From: Flavobacterium fontis
Lineage (GTDB): Bacteria > Bacteroidota > Bacteroidia > Flavobacteriales > Flavobacteriaceae
NCBI RefSeq assembly: GCF_900129405.1
Contig: NZ_FQVQ01000001.1
Span: 372,001-436,000 of the forward strand
DNA: 64,000 bases
Direction: 5' to 3'
Part shown: positions 54,466 to 62,759 of the stretch, in pieces
Layout: each line of letters begins with the position of its first letter
Position numbering within the stretch: position 1 is the stretch's first letter
The notes under the pieces: generated by a model
Told to the model about the DNA's origin: nothing
Databases searched by the model: none
Seen by the model: only the letters and a program-made list of their open reading frames with translations
Made by a program: the position numbers and the translations under genes

Positions 54466-54798
54466 CTATCTGACAATAAGTTTTCTAGTTGCAGAGGCCT
54501 CGCCTTCTTCAATTTTGATGAAGTACACGCCGGGTTGCAGTGTCGATAAGTTTAATTCGCGAGAAGATAAAACGGTTTGAAAGACTTTTTTACCCAAAAC
54601 ATCATAAATAGTGATGTTCTTTTCTTCATTAGCGCGTGTGGTAATGTAGAGTTTACCCCCAGTGACTGGGTTAGGATAAAAGCTAAGCCCCTCGATAGAA
54701 TTGCTTTCTTTCAAGGTGCTTCTAGTATCTTGAGCCGCTACGAAAGCTGTGCCCAACACTAGAAAAAAGAGTATACTATACAAGTAATTTTTGCTCAT
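54466..54798 (-). CDS. Minimal T9SS protein: signal peptide plus sorting domain only
   Basis: A 110-residue protein. Residues 1-22 form a signal peptide; nearly all the rest is a type A T9SS C-terminal sorting domain (SFYPNPVTGGKLYI ... GVYFIKIEEGEASATRKLIV). Only about 10 residues lie between the two, so there is no cargo domain. The sorting domain is similar to that of the neighbour at 52654. It could be a decayed paralogue that lost its cargo or a functional sorting-domain-only protein; the intact frame and its own TATATTTG -7 box at 54817-54824 argue it is expressed. Confidence 0.85.
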   Translation of the reverse strand: MSKNYLYSILFFLVLGTAFVAAQDTRSTLKESNSIEGLSFYPNPVTGGKLYITTRANEEKNITIYDVLGKKVFQTVLSSRELNLSTLQPGVYFIKIEEGEASATRKLIVR

Positions 54799-54816
54799 GC
54801 GTAATTATCCTAGACA

Positions 54817-54824
54817 CAAATATA
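54817..54824 (-). promoter_or_regulatory. -7 box TATATTTG for the minimal T9SS protein gene
   Basis: TAnnTTTG match on the minus strand, 18 bases upstream of the ATG. Confidence 0.55.
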
Positions 54825-54876
54825 GGATTTTAATTTCAAAATCAATGCCAAACTTCGTTAAAAAAGATTACGAAAC

Positions 54877-55434
54877 CTATTTTGTCTCCCATTTACGGGT
54901 TTGGATATTGTAAAAAGTGTGGTCATCGGGAAATTCTATATAAAAATCTTCTCCAGCATTTTTGGTGTAATACGGCGACAAATCTTCCCCTTGAATAAAG
55001 TCCATAAAAAGCACTTCTGTTTTTTTGTGAAGTTCGGGCTCGACCATTTTCCATGTTCGAGCGGCTTCCTCATAATAGGTGATCTTGCCTTTGTTGTCTT
55101 TTTTTAACTTGCCCAACGTGGCAACTCTTTTGATGGTAAGACTAGGAGCCAGTTTGGTAATCGCAAAATATTCGGTAGAATCGGGAGCTTTGTAATAAAA
55201 TAACAGACGGGCCTCCTTCGCTTTTTGTTGATAATACGCATTGTAAAGCGTGTCAAATTTGTTTTCATGACGCACTTTTTCAGAGGGTAATTTTTCAAAA
55301 TAGCGCACGATTTCATATTTGAATTGTGCTTGCTCTTCTTTAGAAAGTTGGCCATTAGGGTCAATGGTATAGGAGGTGTCTGAGCAACTCCCCAAGAAAA
55401 GGATACCAAAAAGTCCGGCTAGAATTTTTTTCAT
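54877..55434 (-). CDS. Hypothetical lipoprotein downstream of TonB receptor module 2
   Basis: A 185-residue lipoprotein, family not recognised. The ATG at 55434 is chosen because it gives a normal signal peptide with lipobox LFLGSCSD; the upstream extension to 55467 does not. The mature part is charged, with Lys- and Tyr-rich stretches (FYYKAPDSTEYFAI, EDLSPYYTKNAGEDFYIEFP), and looks mixed alpha/beta. It follows the beta-helix lipoprotein by 66 bases on the same strand with a hairpin between, so it could be a third, separately tuned gene of the same module. Confidence 0.7.
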   Translation of the reverse strand: MKKILAGLFGILFLGSCSDTSYTIDPNGQLSKEEQAQFKYEIVRYFEKLPSEKVRHENKFDTLYNAYYQQKAKEARLLFYYKAPDSTEYFAITKLAPSLTIKRVATLGKLKKDNKGKITYYEEAARTWKMVEPELHKKTEVLFMDFIQGEDLSPYYTKNAGEDFYIEFPDDHTFYNIQTRKWETK

Positions 55435-55450
55435 AACATTTGGGAATAAG

Positions 55451-55480
55451 AAAGAGCTTAACATCACTGCTAAGCTCTTT
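55451..55480 (-). terminator. Hairpin between the beta-helix lipoprotein and the downstream lipoprotein
   Basis: AAAGAGCTTA / TAAGCTCTTT perfect 10-base stem with a 10-base loop, 20 bases after the stop at 55501. The U-tract on the minus strand is weak (CTTATT), so it may attenuate, process or only partly terminate. Confidence 0.55.
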
Positions 55481-55500
55481 ACAAAAATAAACTATATCTC

Positions 55501-56877
55501 TTAGTATGTTTTGCTGTTTGGTAAAAACTCAGCCCAACCGTCTGTCCAATCGGTAGCACCGAAAGCACCACGATAGGTAGTAGCCGTAAACCAAGTGTTT
55601 AGCGTAGCATCGGTAAATTCAGCTCCAGAAGTCAATAACCCTGAAGTTACTGCAAAGTTTGGATTGGCCGCATAGTTTGATGTTACATTGTTTCCAAAAG
55701 CCAAATTCGTGTTCAACCCTAATACCGCAAATTGGTCTTCGATAGCCGCAGTAATAGTAGTATTGGTTGCTTCAAACCACGATTGAATATTCGCTACGGT
55801 AGCTGTCATTCCTGTACCTACAGAGTATGTTGTATTAGGAGCCACAAGAATATTTTTGATTAATTTCCCTGTACCCGCCGCATAATTGTCATATACCGAT
55901 TGTTGGTTCATACGTAATCCACGAGGATAGCCGATAAATACCGAGTTGGCGATAGTAGCCGCAGTTCTTCTACGTAAGTCAATGGAGTGTTGGAAGTTGG
56001 CATTGATCGATTGCGCATTCGTTGCTCTTGGTCCGATACAAGTGAAGTTAGAGAAAACTCCCGTAGTCAATAAAGTTGTTACGTTATCATTTGGTCCGTT
56101 GTCACATTCAAAGGAGTTAGAACCCGATTGGTCGGCAAAACTTGGGTAACGAACTTCCAAACCAAATTGATTTTTACCTGAAAATCCGAAATCCACGTCA
56201 AAACTATCATCCCAGTTGGCAAAAGAGATCAAGTATTTTCCGTTTACCGTTCCACCAAACCACTCAAAACCGTCATCCCCACCAAAGGAAGTTTGACAAT
56301 ATTCGATTTGAGTTCCTGTTCCAACGGCTCCTAAAGTGATGGAGTTGGTTTCATTGTTTGGGGTTAATTCAATACCTGCATATTCCACACGAACGTGAAC
56401 TAATGCTCCAGAATCGTCGGCAGCATTGGTTCCGCCATAAGTTACTGCTGGATTAATCCCTTCAATTTCAGGGTTCACTTGGTTTACAGGAGCATTTCCT
56501 AAAATGATCAAACCACCCCAGTCCCCACGGTCTCTAGAACCTGCAGGTAAGTTAGAAGTCATCACAATAGGCTCAGAGGCAGTTCCTACAGCTTCAATAC
56601 GTCCCCCTTTATCAATGATCAAAGTTCCTTTTGTCGCTTTATCCCCTTTGATAATCGTACCAGGCTCAATAGTTAATACATTTCCGCTGCGTACAAACGT
56701 TTGACCTTTGATCAAATACTTTGTGTTTTTTGTCAAAGTGCGGGATTCAAGATTTCCTTCCAAAATAACCACAGAGTCTCCTCCGCCGTTATTGTTGTTG
56801 TCGTCATCACCACCACAACTCGTCAAAGTCACGGCTGCCAGTAAAAGACCTTGTAATAGAATTTTGTTGATTTTCAT
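55501..56877 (-). CDS. Beta-helix surface lipoprotein, partner of TonB receptor 2
   Basis: A 458-residue lipoprotein: signal peptide and lipobox AVTLTSCGGDDD (Cys about residue 21) followed by Asp/Asn/Gly-rich residues that resemble a Bacteroidota lipoprotein export signal, then a right-handed beta-helix-like domain (GDWGGLIILGN, DDGFEWFGGTVNGKYL). It ends with the segment YRGAFGATDWTDGWAEFLP. The domain is paralogous to the N-terminal part of the T9SS protein at 33044, in which the YRGAF segment is at the N terminus instead. It follows the receptor gene by 23 bases, so the two are one operon. Likely substrate capture at the cell surface (inference). Confidence 0.85.
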   Translation of the reverse strand: MKINKILLQGLLLAAVTLTSCGGDDDNNNNGGGDSVVILEGNLESRTLTKNTKYLIKGQTFVRSGNVLTIEPGTIIKGDKATKGTLIIDKGGRIEAVGTASEPIVMTSNLPAGSRDRGDWGGLIILGNAPVNQVNPEIEGINPAVTYGGTNAADDSGALVHVRVEYAGIELTPNNETNSITLGAVGTGTQIEYCQTSFGGDDGFEWFGGTVNGKYLISFANWDDSFDVDFGFSGKNQFGLEVRYPSFADQSGSNSFECDNGPNDNVTTLLTTGVFSNFTCIGPRATNAQSINANFQHSIDLRRRTAATIANSVFIGYPRGLRMNQQSVYDNYAAGTGKLIKNILVAPNTTYSVGTGMTATVANIQSWFEATNTTITAAIEDQFAVLGLNTNLAFGNNVTSNYAANPNFAVTSGLLTSGAEFTDATLNTWFTATTYRGAFGATDWTDGWAEFLPNSKTY

Positions 56878-56900
56878 AAAAGTTAAATTAAGTTATGTTG

Positions 56901-59705
56901 TTAAAATTTATACGTTACATTAAAGGTGTAAAGAACGCCTGTACGGTGCACAAACACAGGGTCGTCACTGTTGTTGATTTTGTTGTCTACGTTTGAATCT
57001 TGGAAAAACTGAAACTTCTCATTCAAGATATTGGATAAGCCCAATTTGTAGGTTGTCTTCTTGAAGGTTTTAGCAATGGTGAAATCCATTTGGTTACGGG
57101 CGATTTCGTAAATCGTTGGGAAAATTTCACCTCCAACGGCATAAATACGATCTCCGAAACGGTTGTAAATTAAATTACCACTCCAGCCGTTTTCTTTATT
57201 GTCATATCCAAGCGCTGCGTTGATCACATAAGGCGATTGACCTTGTAAGGCTCTTTTGCGGTCTTGTGCTAAAGCTCTGTTTCCTAAGTCAACTTCCGAG
57301 AAAATGTAGGAAGCATTTAAGTTGATGGATAAATCTGAGAAAAATCCGTTTTTGAATACTTCTTTGAAGGATTTTCTCACTTCCAACTCAGCCCCATAAA
57401 GCATTGCTGAATCCGAATTGCTGTAGCGCATTCTTCGTTGCTGACTCACTACAGGAAGAATAAATTCGATCGGGTTGTCAAATCGTTTGTAGAAAACACC
57501 CAAACTTGCGGTTTCTCCTTTGGTGGGATAAAACTCATAACGCAAATCAAAGTTGTCTATCGTTGCGGTAGTTAAACTGCTGTTTCCATCTACCTCTGTA
57601 TCTTCTTGGAAGTCGTAGAATAAGAAGGGAGCAATTTCACGGAATTCAGGACGGTTAACGGTTCTGCTGTAAGCCACACGCATCAGGTTTTTGTCATTAA
57701 AGGTATAGCTCACGTTGAAAGAAGGTAAAACGGAGGTAATGGGCTGTTGTACCAATAAAGGATTAATGCCTTGGAAACCATCAACTTCCAAACGGTTGTG
57801 CTCCAAACGAACACCTCCCGTAATTAAGAATTTTTGAATCGGTAACTCCCCATACACATATCCTGCGGCCAATAAATTGTTGGCTTTGTACGAGTCGCTC
57901 TGGTTGGAACCTTCACGCAATACCCACCCGTTGGAAGCGGATACATTGGCAGGACTAAAAATTTCGGTTAACGGTAAATTGATTAATTCTTCTTTACGCT
58001 CTTGCCCCACGTTACCCGGAATCAAATACGAGAAATAACGTGCGCTAAAATCACGCGTTTTGTAATCCCCGAAGAAACCCGCTTTTAATAGGATGGTAGA
58101 GGCTTCCGACTTACTTGATTTATTTTCAATTTTCAAATCATAGTCAACACCAGCGTTTACGGAAGTTTCGTTCAATTCCGAATAAAATCGGCCCGTATCA
58201 AAAGGGTTTGAACTTGGCGGGTCAATCATTGTAAAGTTTTCCGTAGTGCTATTTAAATTGCGGAACGTACGGAAGCGTCGTAAATCGGGTAAAATGTCTT
58301 TGATTAAATTTCCACCCAACACCCATTGCACGGTATTTCGGTCGTTGATTTTATGCTCTCCGTTGAATTGTGAGGTCAAAATACGACGTCCTGAATATCC
58401 AAATTCGTAGTTGTTTAACAACTGTCCGGGACGTTGGTCAAAGTCAAAACCACTTCGCAACGTTGTAAAGTTTTCACCGATTTGGTTGAAAAGGTTTTTG
58501 AAGGTGATTTTGTTTTTTGCATTGTAACGGTAAAACCAGTTGGAAAGGACTGACAAGCGCACTTCGTTGGAGTAGTAACGGTCATCAAAATCACGTTGCT
58601 GTTGCGGCGTATTGGTTTGTCCCGTAAAATCGTTGATAAAGGTGTTTACCGACTTATTGTAGTTTTGAAAGCTATTGGAGTACGAAATCATATTGATCGT
58701 TCTCAAATTTTTACTTTCGTCTTTTAACTTAATTTTTCGTCCCAAACTGAAGCTAATACCTGTATTGAAAAAGGCAGTACCGCGTTCAGGGTTGAAGTTG
58801 TTTGGCAATTGATTGGCGTAGCGAACACTTTCGCTGTTGATATTCAAAACATCACGGTTGGTGGGGAAGCCACTGGGCAACTGACGGAATCCATCATCCA
58901 TCCCCAAAATATCGGTTGCCGAACCTTCCGTTTGCCAATAATCTTCCAAGGTGGTGTTGCCACGGAAACCTAAGCTCGATGAAACTTGTGTAAAATCGGA
59001 GAAGTTTTCTGTAGTAGTCACACTAATCAACCCCCCAGAGAAGTCTCCCGGTAAATAAGCCGCTCCCGATTTCCCGATGGTCATTTTTTCTAAAGTGCTT
59101 ACGGGCAATAAATCGAAAGAAAACGTTCGACGATCAACCTCCGTACTTGGCGCCAAAGCACCGTTAATCAAGACATTGTTGTAACGCTCACTCAATCCGC
59201 GAACCATGACAAATTTTCCGTCATTGATAGTTACTCCCGGCACCCGTTGAATGGCTTGCGCCGCATTTCCATCGGTACCTTTACTCATTTGTTCAGCCGA
59301 AATCGCACTGATAACTTGTTTTGCTTTTTTTGTTTCAAGTAGTACAGCCGATTCGGTGTTTTTTCGTCGGCTCGTAGTGATTACTACGTCTTCCAATTTA
59401 TAGCTTCCTGACCCTAAGGTTTTGTTGATGGTAATGGTTTCCCCCGCTTTAAGTGTTACTTTCTCTTCGATCGTTTCATATCCCACAAAACTGAAAACTA
59501 AAGAGTAGGTTCCGGGTTCAACTTTTAATTGGTATTTCCCTTTTTCATCGGTGGTCACGCTGTTGGTTGTGCCTTTAACGACTACATTGGCAAAAGGTAG
59601 TGGTGCATTTTTTGCATCTTTGTCTAAAATTGTTCCATTAATAGTCCCTTTTTGTGCAAAAGTTGTCAAACCAATTAGACAAAAGATGATCTTAAATATT
59701 TTCAT
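56901..59705 (-). CDS. TonB-dependent receptor 2 with carboxypeptidase-regulatory-like domain
   Basis: A 934-residue outer-membrane receptor. Signal peptide 1-18; carboxypeptidase-regulatory-like domain ~20-105 (GTINGTILDKDAKNAPLPFANV); plug with MVRGLSERYNNVLINGALAPS and DFSGGLISV; barrel ending FNVTYKF. The ATG at 59705 is used; the longer frame would need a TTG at 59714. It is paralogous to receptor 1, divergent from a PhoB-like regulator, and shares with it the phased TTAA hexamers at 59792-59827. This points to phosphate-linked regulation (inference). Transported ligand unknown. Confidence 0.92.
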   Translation of the reverse strand: MKIFKIIFCLIGLTTFAQKGTINGTILDKDAKNAPLPFANVVVKGTTNSVTTDEKGKYQLKVEPGTYSLVFSFVGYETIEEKVTLKAGETITINKTLGSGSYKLEDVVITTSRRKNTESAVLLETKKAKQVISAISAEQMSKGTDGNAAQAIQRVPGVTINDGKFVMVRGLSERYNNVLINGALAPSTEVDRRTFSFDLLPVSTLEKMTIGKSGAAYLPGDFSGGLISVTTTENFSDFTQVSSSLGFRGNTTLEDYWQTEGSATDILGMDDGFRQLPSGFPTNRDVLNINSESVRYANQLPNNFNPERGTAFFNTGISFSLGRKIKLKDESKNLRTINMISYSNSFQNYNKSVNTFINDFTGQTNTPQQQRDFDDRYYSNEVRLSVLSNWFYRYNAKNKITFKNLFNQIGENFTTLRSGFDFDQRPGQLLNNYEFGYSGRRILTSQFNGEHKINDRNTVQWVLGGNLIKDILPDLRRFRTFRNLNSTTENFTMIDPPSSNPFDTGRFYSELNETSVNAGVDYDLKIENKSSKSEASTILLKAGFFGDYKTRDFSARYFSYLIPGNVGQERKEELINLPLTEIFSPANVSASNGWVLREGSNQSDSYKANNLLAAGYVYGELPIQKFLITGGVRLEHNRLEVDGFQGINPLLVQQPITSVLPSFNVSYTFNDKNLMRVAYSRTVNRPEFREIAPFLFYDFQEDTEVDGNSSLTTATIDNFDLRYEFYPTKGETASLGVFYKRFDNPIEFILPVVSQQRRMRYSNSDSAMLYGAELEVRKSFKEVFKNGFFSDLSINLNASYIFSEVDLGNRALAQDRKRALQGQSPYVINAALGYDNKENGWSGNLIYNRFGDRIYAVGGEIFPTIYEIARNQMDFTIAKTFKKTTYKLGLSNILNEKFQFFQDSNVDNKINNSDDPVFVHRTGVLYTFNVTYKF

Positions 59706-59791
59706 TTTTAACAATTTGTAAAATTTTTTGCAAAGGAATGTTAGCTAAGTGAAGTGTAGGTTAAGAACGAGTTATATAAATATTGATTTAT

Positions 59792-59827
59792 TGTTAACGC
59801 AATGTTAATCGATTAAATAATGGTTAA
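59792..59827. promoter_or_regulatory. Four phased TTAA hexamers, Pho-box-like, between TonB receptor 2 and the PhoB-like gene
   Basis: On the plus strand: TGTTAA (59792), TGTTAA (59803), GATTAA (59811), GGTTAA (59822). The spacings are 11, 8 and 11 bases; read on the minus strand this is TTAACC-N5-TTAATC-N2-TTAACA-N5-TTAACA. An 11-base period of 6-7-base direct repeats is the architecture of E. coli PhoB boxes and B. subtilis PhoP boxes (TTAACA type). Near-consensus -7 boxes lie on both sides (TATCTTTA at 59865-59872 for the regulator; TTCCTTTG on the minus strand at 59731-59738 for the receptor). Confidence 0.5.
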
Positions 59828-59898
59828 CTCAAATTAGCATCCGTACAAAACCTAGGTAAAACACTATCTTTACCTCAAAATTTGCATAGCTTTACGTT

Positions 59899-60582
59899 AT
59901 GAAGAAAAAAGACATTAAAATTCTATTGGTTGATGATGAACCCGATATCCTAGAGATTGTGGGGTACAACCTATCGCAAGAAGGCTACAAAATTGTAACG
60001 GCTACCAACGGTAAAGAAGCGGTTGCCGCGGCCAAAAAAGAGCGTCCACATCTAATCATCATGGATGTCATGATGCCCGAAATGGACGGTATGGAGGCTT
60101 GTGAAAACATTCGTAAAATCCCAGAGCTTTCCAATACTATTATTACCTTTTTAACAGCACGCAGTGAAGATTATTCGCAAGTGGCAGGTTTTGATGCGGG
60201 CGCCGATGATTACATTGCCAAGCCCATCAAACCCAAATTGTTAGTCAGTAAAGTAAAAGCCCTCCTTCGACGCTTGAAAGACGATGCGGTTTCTAATGAA
60301 AACATCACCGTCGGCGGTATCGAAATCAACCGAGAAGAATATAAAATTATTCGGGATGGGGAAGAAATTATTTTACCGCGCAAGGAGTTTGAATTATTTT
60401 ATCTTTTAGCCTCCAAACCCGGGAAGGTTTTCAAACGCGAAGAAATTTTAGATAAAGTATGGGGCAATGAAGTAATTGTGGGCGGACGAACTATTGATGT
60501 ACACATTCGAAAATTACGAGAAAAAATTGGCGAGGATCTTTTCAAAACGATTAAAGGGGTAGGGTATAAATTTGAATTGTAA
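59899..60582 (+). CDS. PhoB-like response regulator (OmpR/PhoB family)
   Basis: A 227-residue DNA-binding response regulator. The receiver domain (1-~120) has the acidic pair in LLVDDEPD, the phospho-acceptor Asp at about residue 56 (IIMDVMMPEMDGM), TFLTARS and the DYIAKPIKP Lys. The C-terminal winged helix contains LPRKEFELFYLLASKPGKVF and GGRTIDVHIRKLREKIG. The best match is PhoB/PhoP-type regulators. It is 23 bases upstream of a matching histidine kinase, divergent from TonB receptor 2, and carries phased TTAA hexamers in its own upstream region, suggesting autoregulation. Confidence 0.93.
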   Translation: MKKKDIKILLVDDEPDILEIVGYNLSQEGYKIVTATNGKEAVAAAKKERPHLIIMDVMMPEMDGMEACENIRKIPELSNTIITFLTARSEDYSQVAGFDAGADDYIAKPIKPKLLVSKVKALLRRLKDDAVSNENITVGGIEINREEYKIIRDGEEIILPRKEFELFYLLASKPGKVFKREEILDKVWGNEVIVGGRTIDVHIRKLREKIGEDLFKTIKGVGYKFEL

Positions 60583-60605
60583 TTTGTAAATTTACCTTTT
60601 TAAGA

Positions 60606-61655
60606 ATGAGATTCATGGGTTTAAAAGTTAAAAAAACCTACCGATTTGCAATTGTAACTTCGTTGTATATCACCCTGTTTTTTACCTCTTTGTTGGTATT
60701 GTATTTCTTGCTGAATGCTGATTTTTCATGGTTATTGATTCTTTTAGCCTCTGTTAGCGTTTTCCTTTTTTCGGTTTTTATAATTCAATACCGATCGGAA
60801 ATGTTTATTTATCAAAGAGTTAAGAAAATATACGATGATGTCTCGTTACTCGATTCAGCAGTTTTAAGAAGTCAATTTATTACTACCGACATGGCAACAC
60901 TAGAAAAAGAAGTTAAAAAGTATGCCATTAGTAAAAAAATTGAATTAGAAAACCTCAAAGTGCGCGAGGAATATAGACGTGAATTTATGGGTAATGTGTC
61001 GCATGAACTGAAAACTCCTTTATTTACCGTCCAAGGATATATTGACACATTAATGGATGGCGTCAAAGATAAATCGTTACGAGACAAGTATTTAGAAAGA
61101 GCCCAAAAAGGAGTAGAGCGGTTAGTGTACATCGTTCAAGATTTAGATATGATTTCTAAATTGGAAATGGGCGATGTCAAACTACAGTATACTGACTTTA
61201 ACGTAGTCACGCTCGTTCAGAATGTATTTGATATGTTGGAAATGCAGGCGGATAAAAAAAATATTATCCTAATGTTTGATTCAAAATATAGCAAACCTAT
61301 TCGTGTTCGTGCAGACCAAGAAAAAGTACAACAGGTTTTGATCAATCTCGTAATGAATTCCATTAAGTATGGAAAAGAGAATGGAACTACTGAAGTTGCG
61401 ATTGAAGATTTCATTAACAATAAAGTAATTATCAGGGTTACCGATAATGGTGAAGGTATTGACGCGAGTAATCTATCACGCATTTTTGAGCGGTTTTACA
61501 GAGTTGATAAAAGTGGGTCTAGAAATGAAGGGGGCTCTGGGTTAGGACTTTCTATTGTGAAACATATTATTGAACATCACAACGAGAAAATATATGTTGA
61601 AAGTAAACCAGGAAAGGGTTCCGTTTTCTCGTTTACATTAGAAAAGGCTAAATAA
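60606..61655 (+). CDS. PhoR-like sensor histidine kinase
   Basis: A 349-residue membrane histidine kinase. Two adjacent N-terminal helices (residues ~14-36 and 40-60) with almost no periplasmic loop, then a short linker, a dimerisation/phospho-acceptor domain (NVSHELKTPLFTVQGY, His about 136) and an ATPase domain with N box LVMNSIKYGKEN, VTDNGEGID and the GSGLGLSIVKHI G box. Like PhoR it lacks an obvious extracellular sensor, so it may read a membrane partner. Its last 18 bases overlap the convergent glycosyltransferase gene. ATG 60606 or 60615 could be the start. Confidence 0.92.
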   Translation: MRFMGLKVKKTYRFAIVTSLYITLFFTSLLVLYFLLNADFSWLLILLASVSVFLFSVFIIQYRSEMFIYQRVKKIYDDVSLLDSAVLRSQFITTDMATLEKEVKKYAISKKIELENLKVREEYRREFMGNVSHELKTPLFTVQGYIDTLMDGVKDKSLRDKYLERAQKGVERLVYIVQDLDMISKLEMGDVKLQYTDFNVVTLVQNVFDMLEMQADKKNIILMFDSKYSKPIRVRADQEKVQQVLINLVMNSIKYGKENGTTEVAIEDFINNKVIIRVTDNGEGIDASNLSRIFERFYRVDKSGSRNEGGSGLGLSIVKHIIEHHNEKIYVESKPGKGSVFSFTLEKAK

Positions 61656-62717
61656 ATCACTTGGGAGTTCTTCTTCTCCTACCTTTGGTAATCCTTTGTA
61701 AAAAGGAATGGTGTCTAATTTTTCGTGTCTAAAATCTTTTTGACTGCACTGTGGTATTTTACCGTCTCTATGCAATCGTTTAGCTAAATATTCTTGTTCA
61801 AATTGCCCAGGTGTAGGGATAAAAAAGGCTTTCTTATCCAATTTCGCCAAATCCATAATCGTGGTATAGCCAGAGCGACAAATTACAATCTTAGCCGAAT
61901 TTAATATGTCTGATAATCCTTCGGAAGTGAGGTAATTGTAAATTGTAAATGGGGGTTCAACTGTTTTTTTTATCGAGGATTCAACTACACCACGTATAAG
62001 TACAATTTCACCTTTAATTTGTTGCATTTCATGTCTAAGTTTTTCCTCCAATAAACTCCGCTGTGGCTCGGGACCCGACAGTAAAATGACATAATCAATA
62101 GTTTCCGGCACTTCTTTTTTAACTAAACGGCTCAACACACCAATGTAACGTGTTGTAATGGGTAACTTTTCAGGATGCCCCAATTTTCCTGATAGATTGA
62201 TCGCACCGCCCCAATCGGGCACCCAACATTCTTGAAATTTTTGAATAAAAAAACGATGCAATCCGCTGGAAATCCAAGTGGTTTTTCCCGATAGTACGGT
62301 AAGTTGGTGCGTGATGATAACCGACGGAATCTTTTTGCTGTATACGCCCAATCGGTTGTCTGAAATAATGCCAGCCAGTTGATACTCGGCGATCCATTGG
62401 CGAACCAATTTCTTTTCTTCAAAAATGGCCGCAATTGTCTTGGGACTGTTTTTGAGTAATTTCCATTTGAAGTTTTTCGGATTCTTGGCGTAGGCAATAT
62501 GATACGAAGGTAATTCCAAATGCACCAGCGCGGGAAACTCCCGTTGCAACAACGCCAAGGCCGCACCATCACTCGCAATAATAGGCTGAAAGCCTTCTGC
62601 GAGCAACTGTCGAATAATCGGGATGCAACGCGTAGCATGGCCCAATCCCCAGTTCAACGGCGCCACCAATATGTTCTTTCGGGTTTCCACAGCAGCAAAA
62701 ATAAAATAATTTGTCAT
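61638..62717 (-). CDS. MurG-like glycosyltransferase (GT28 C-terminal domain)
   Basis: A 359-residue GT-B glycosyltransferase. NILVAPLNWGLGHATRCIP near residue 15 is the N-lobe glycine loop; the C-terminal lobe has RSGYTTIMDLAKLDKKAFFIPTPGQFEQEYLAK, the GT28-type UDP-sugar donor site. Found widely in Bacteroidota with no established acceptor. The ATG at 62717 is used; a GTG at 62690, just before ETRKNILV, is an equally plausible start. It is convergent with the histidine kinase, overlapping 18 bases, and divergent from trmB. Confidence 0.83.
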   Translation of the reverse strand: MTNYFIFAAVETRKNILVAPLNWGLGHATRCIPIIRQLLAEGFQPIIASDGAALALLQREFPALVHLELPSYHIAYAKNPKNFKWKLLKNSPKTIAAIFEEKKLVRQWIAEYQLAGIISDNRLGVYSKKIPSVIITHQLTVLSGKTTWISSGLHRFFIQKFQECWVPDWGGAINLSGKLGHPEKLPITTRYIGVLSRLVKKEVPETIDYVILLSGPEPQRSLLEEKLRHEMQQIKGEIVLIRGVVESSIKKTVEPPFTIYNYLTSEGLSDILNSAKIVICRSGYTTIMDLAKLDKKAFFIPTPGQFEQEYLAKRLHRDGKIPQCSQKDFRHEKLDTIPFYKGLPKVGEEELPSDLFSLF

Positions 62718-62731
62718 GCGGTGGATTTCCT

Positions 62732-62739
62732 TAATTTTG
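62732..62739 (+). promoter_or_regulatory. -7 box TAATTTTG for trmB
   Basis: TAnnTTTG match 20 bases upstream of the GTG start at 62760. It supports the short trmB frame rather than the longer one upstream. Confidence 0.6.
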
Positions 62740-62759
62740 CCAAAACATTAAGAAATCAC

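Noticed and set aside
62520..62759. Upstream in-frame extension of trmB (80 extra residues)
   Set aside because: It would run antisense through the MurG-like gene, and the -7 box at 62732-62739 plus the family N terminus (GSKNKLKRF) place the start at the GTG at 62760.
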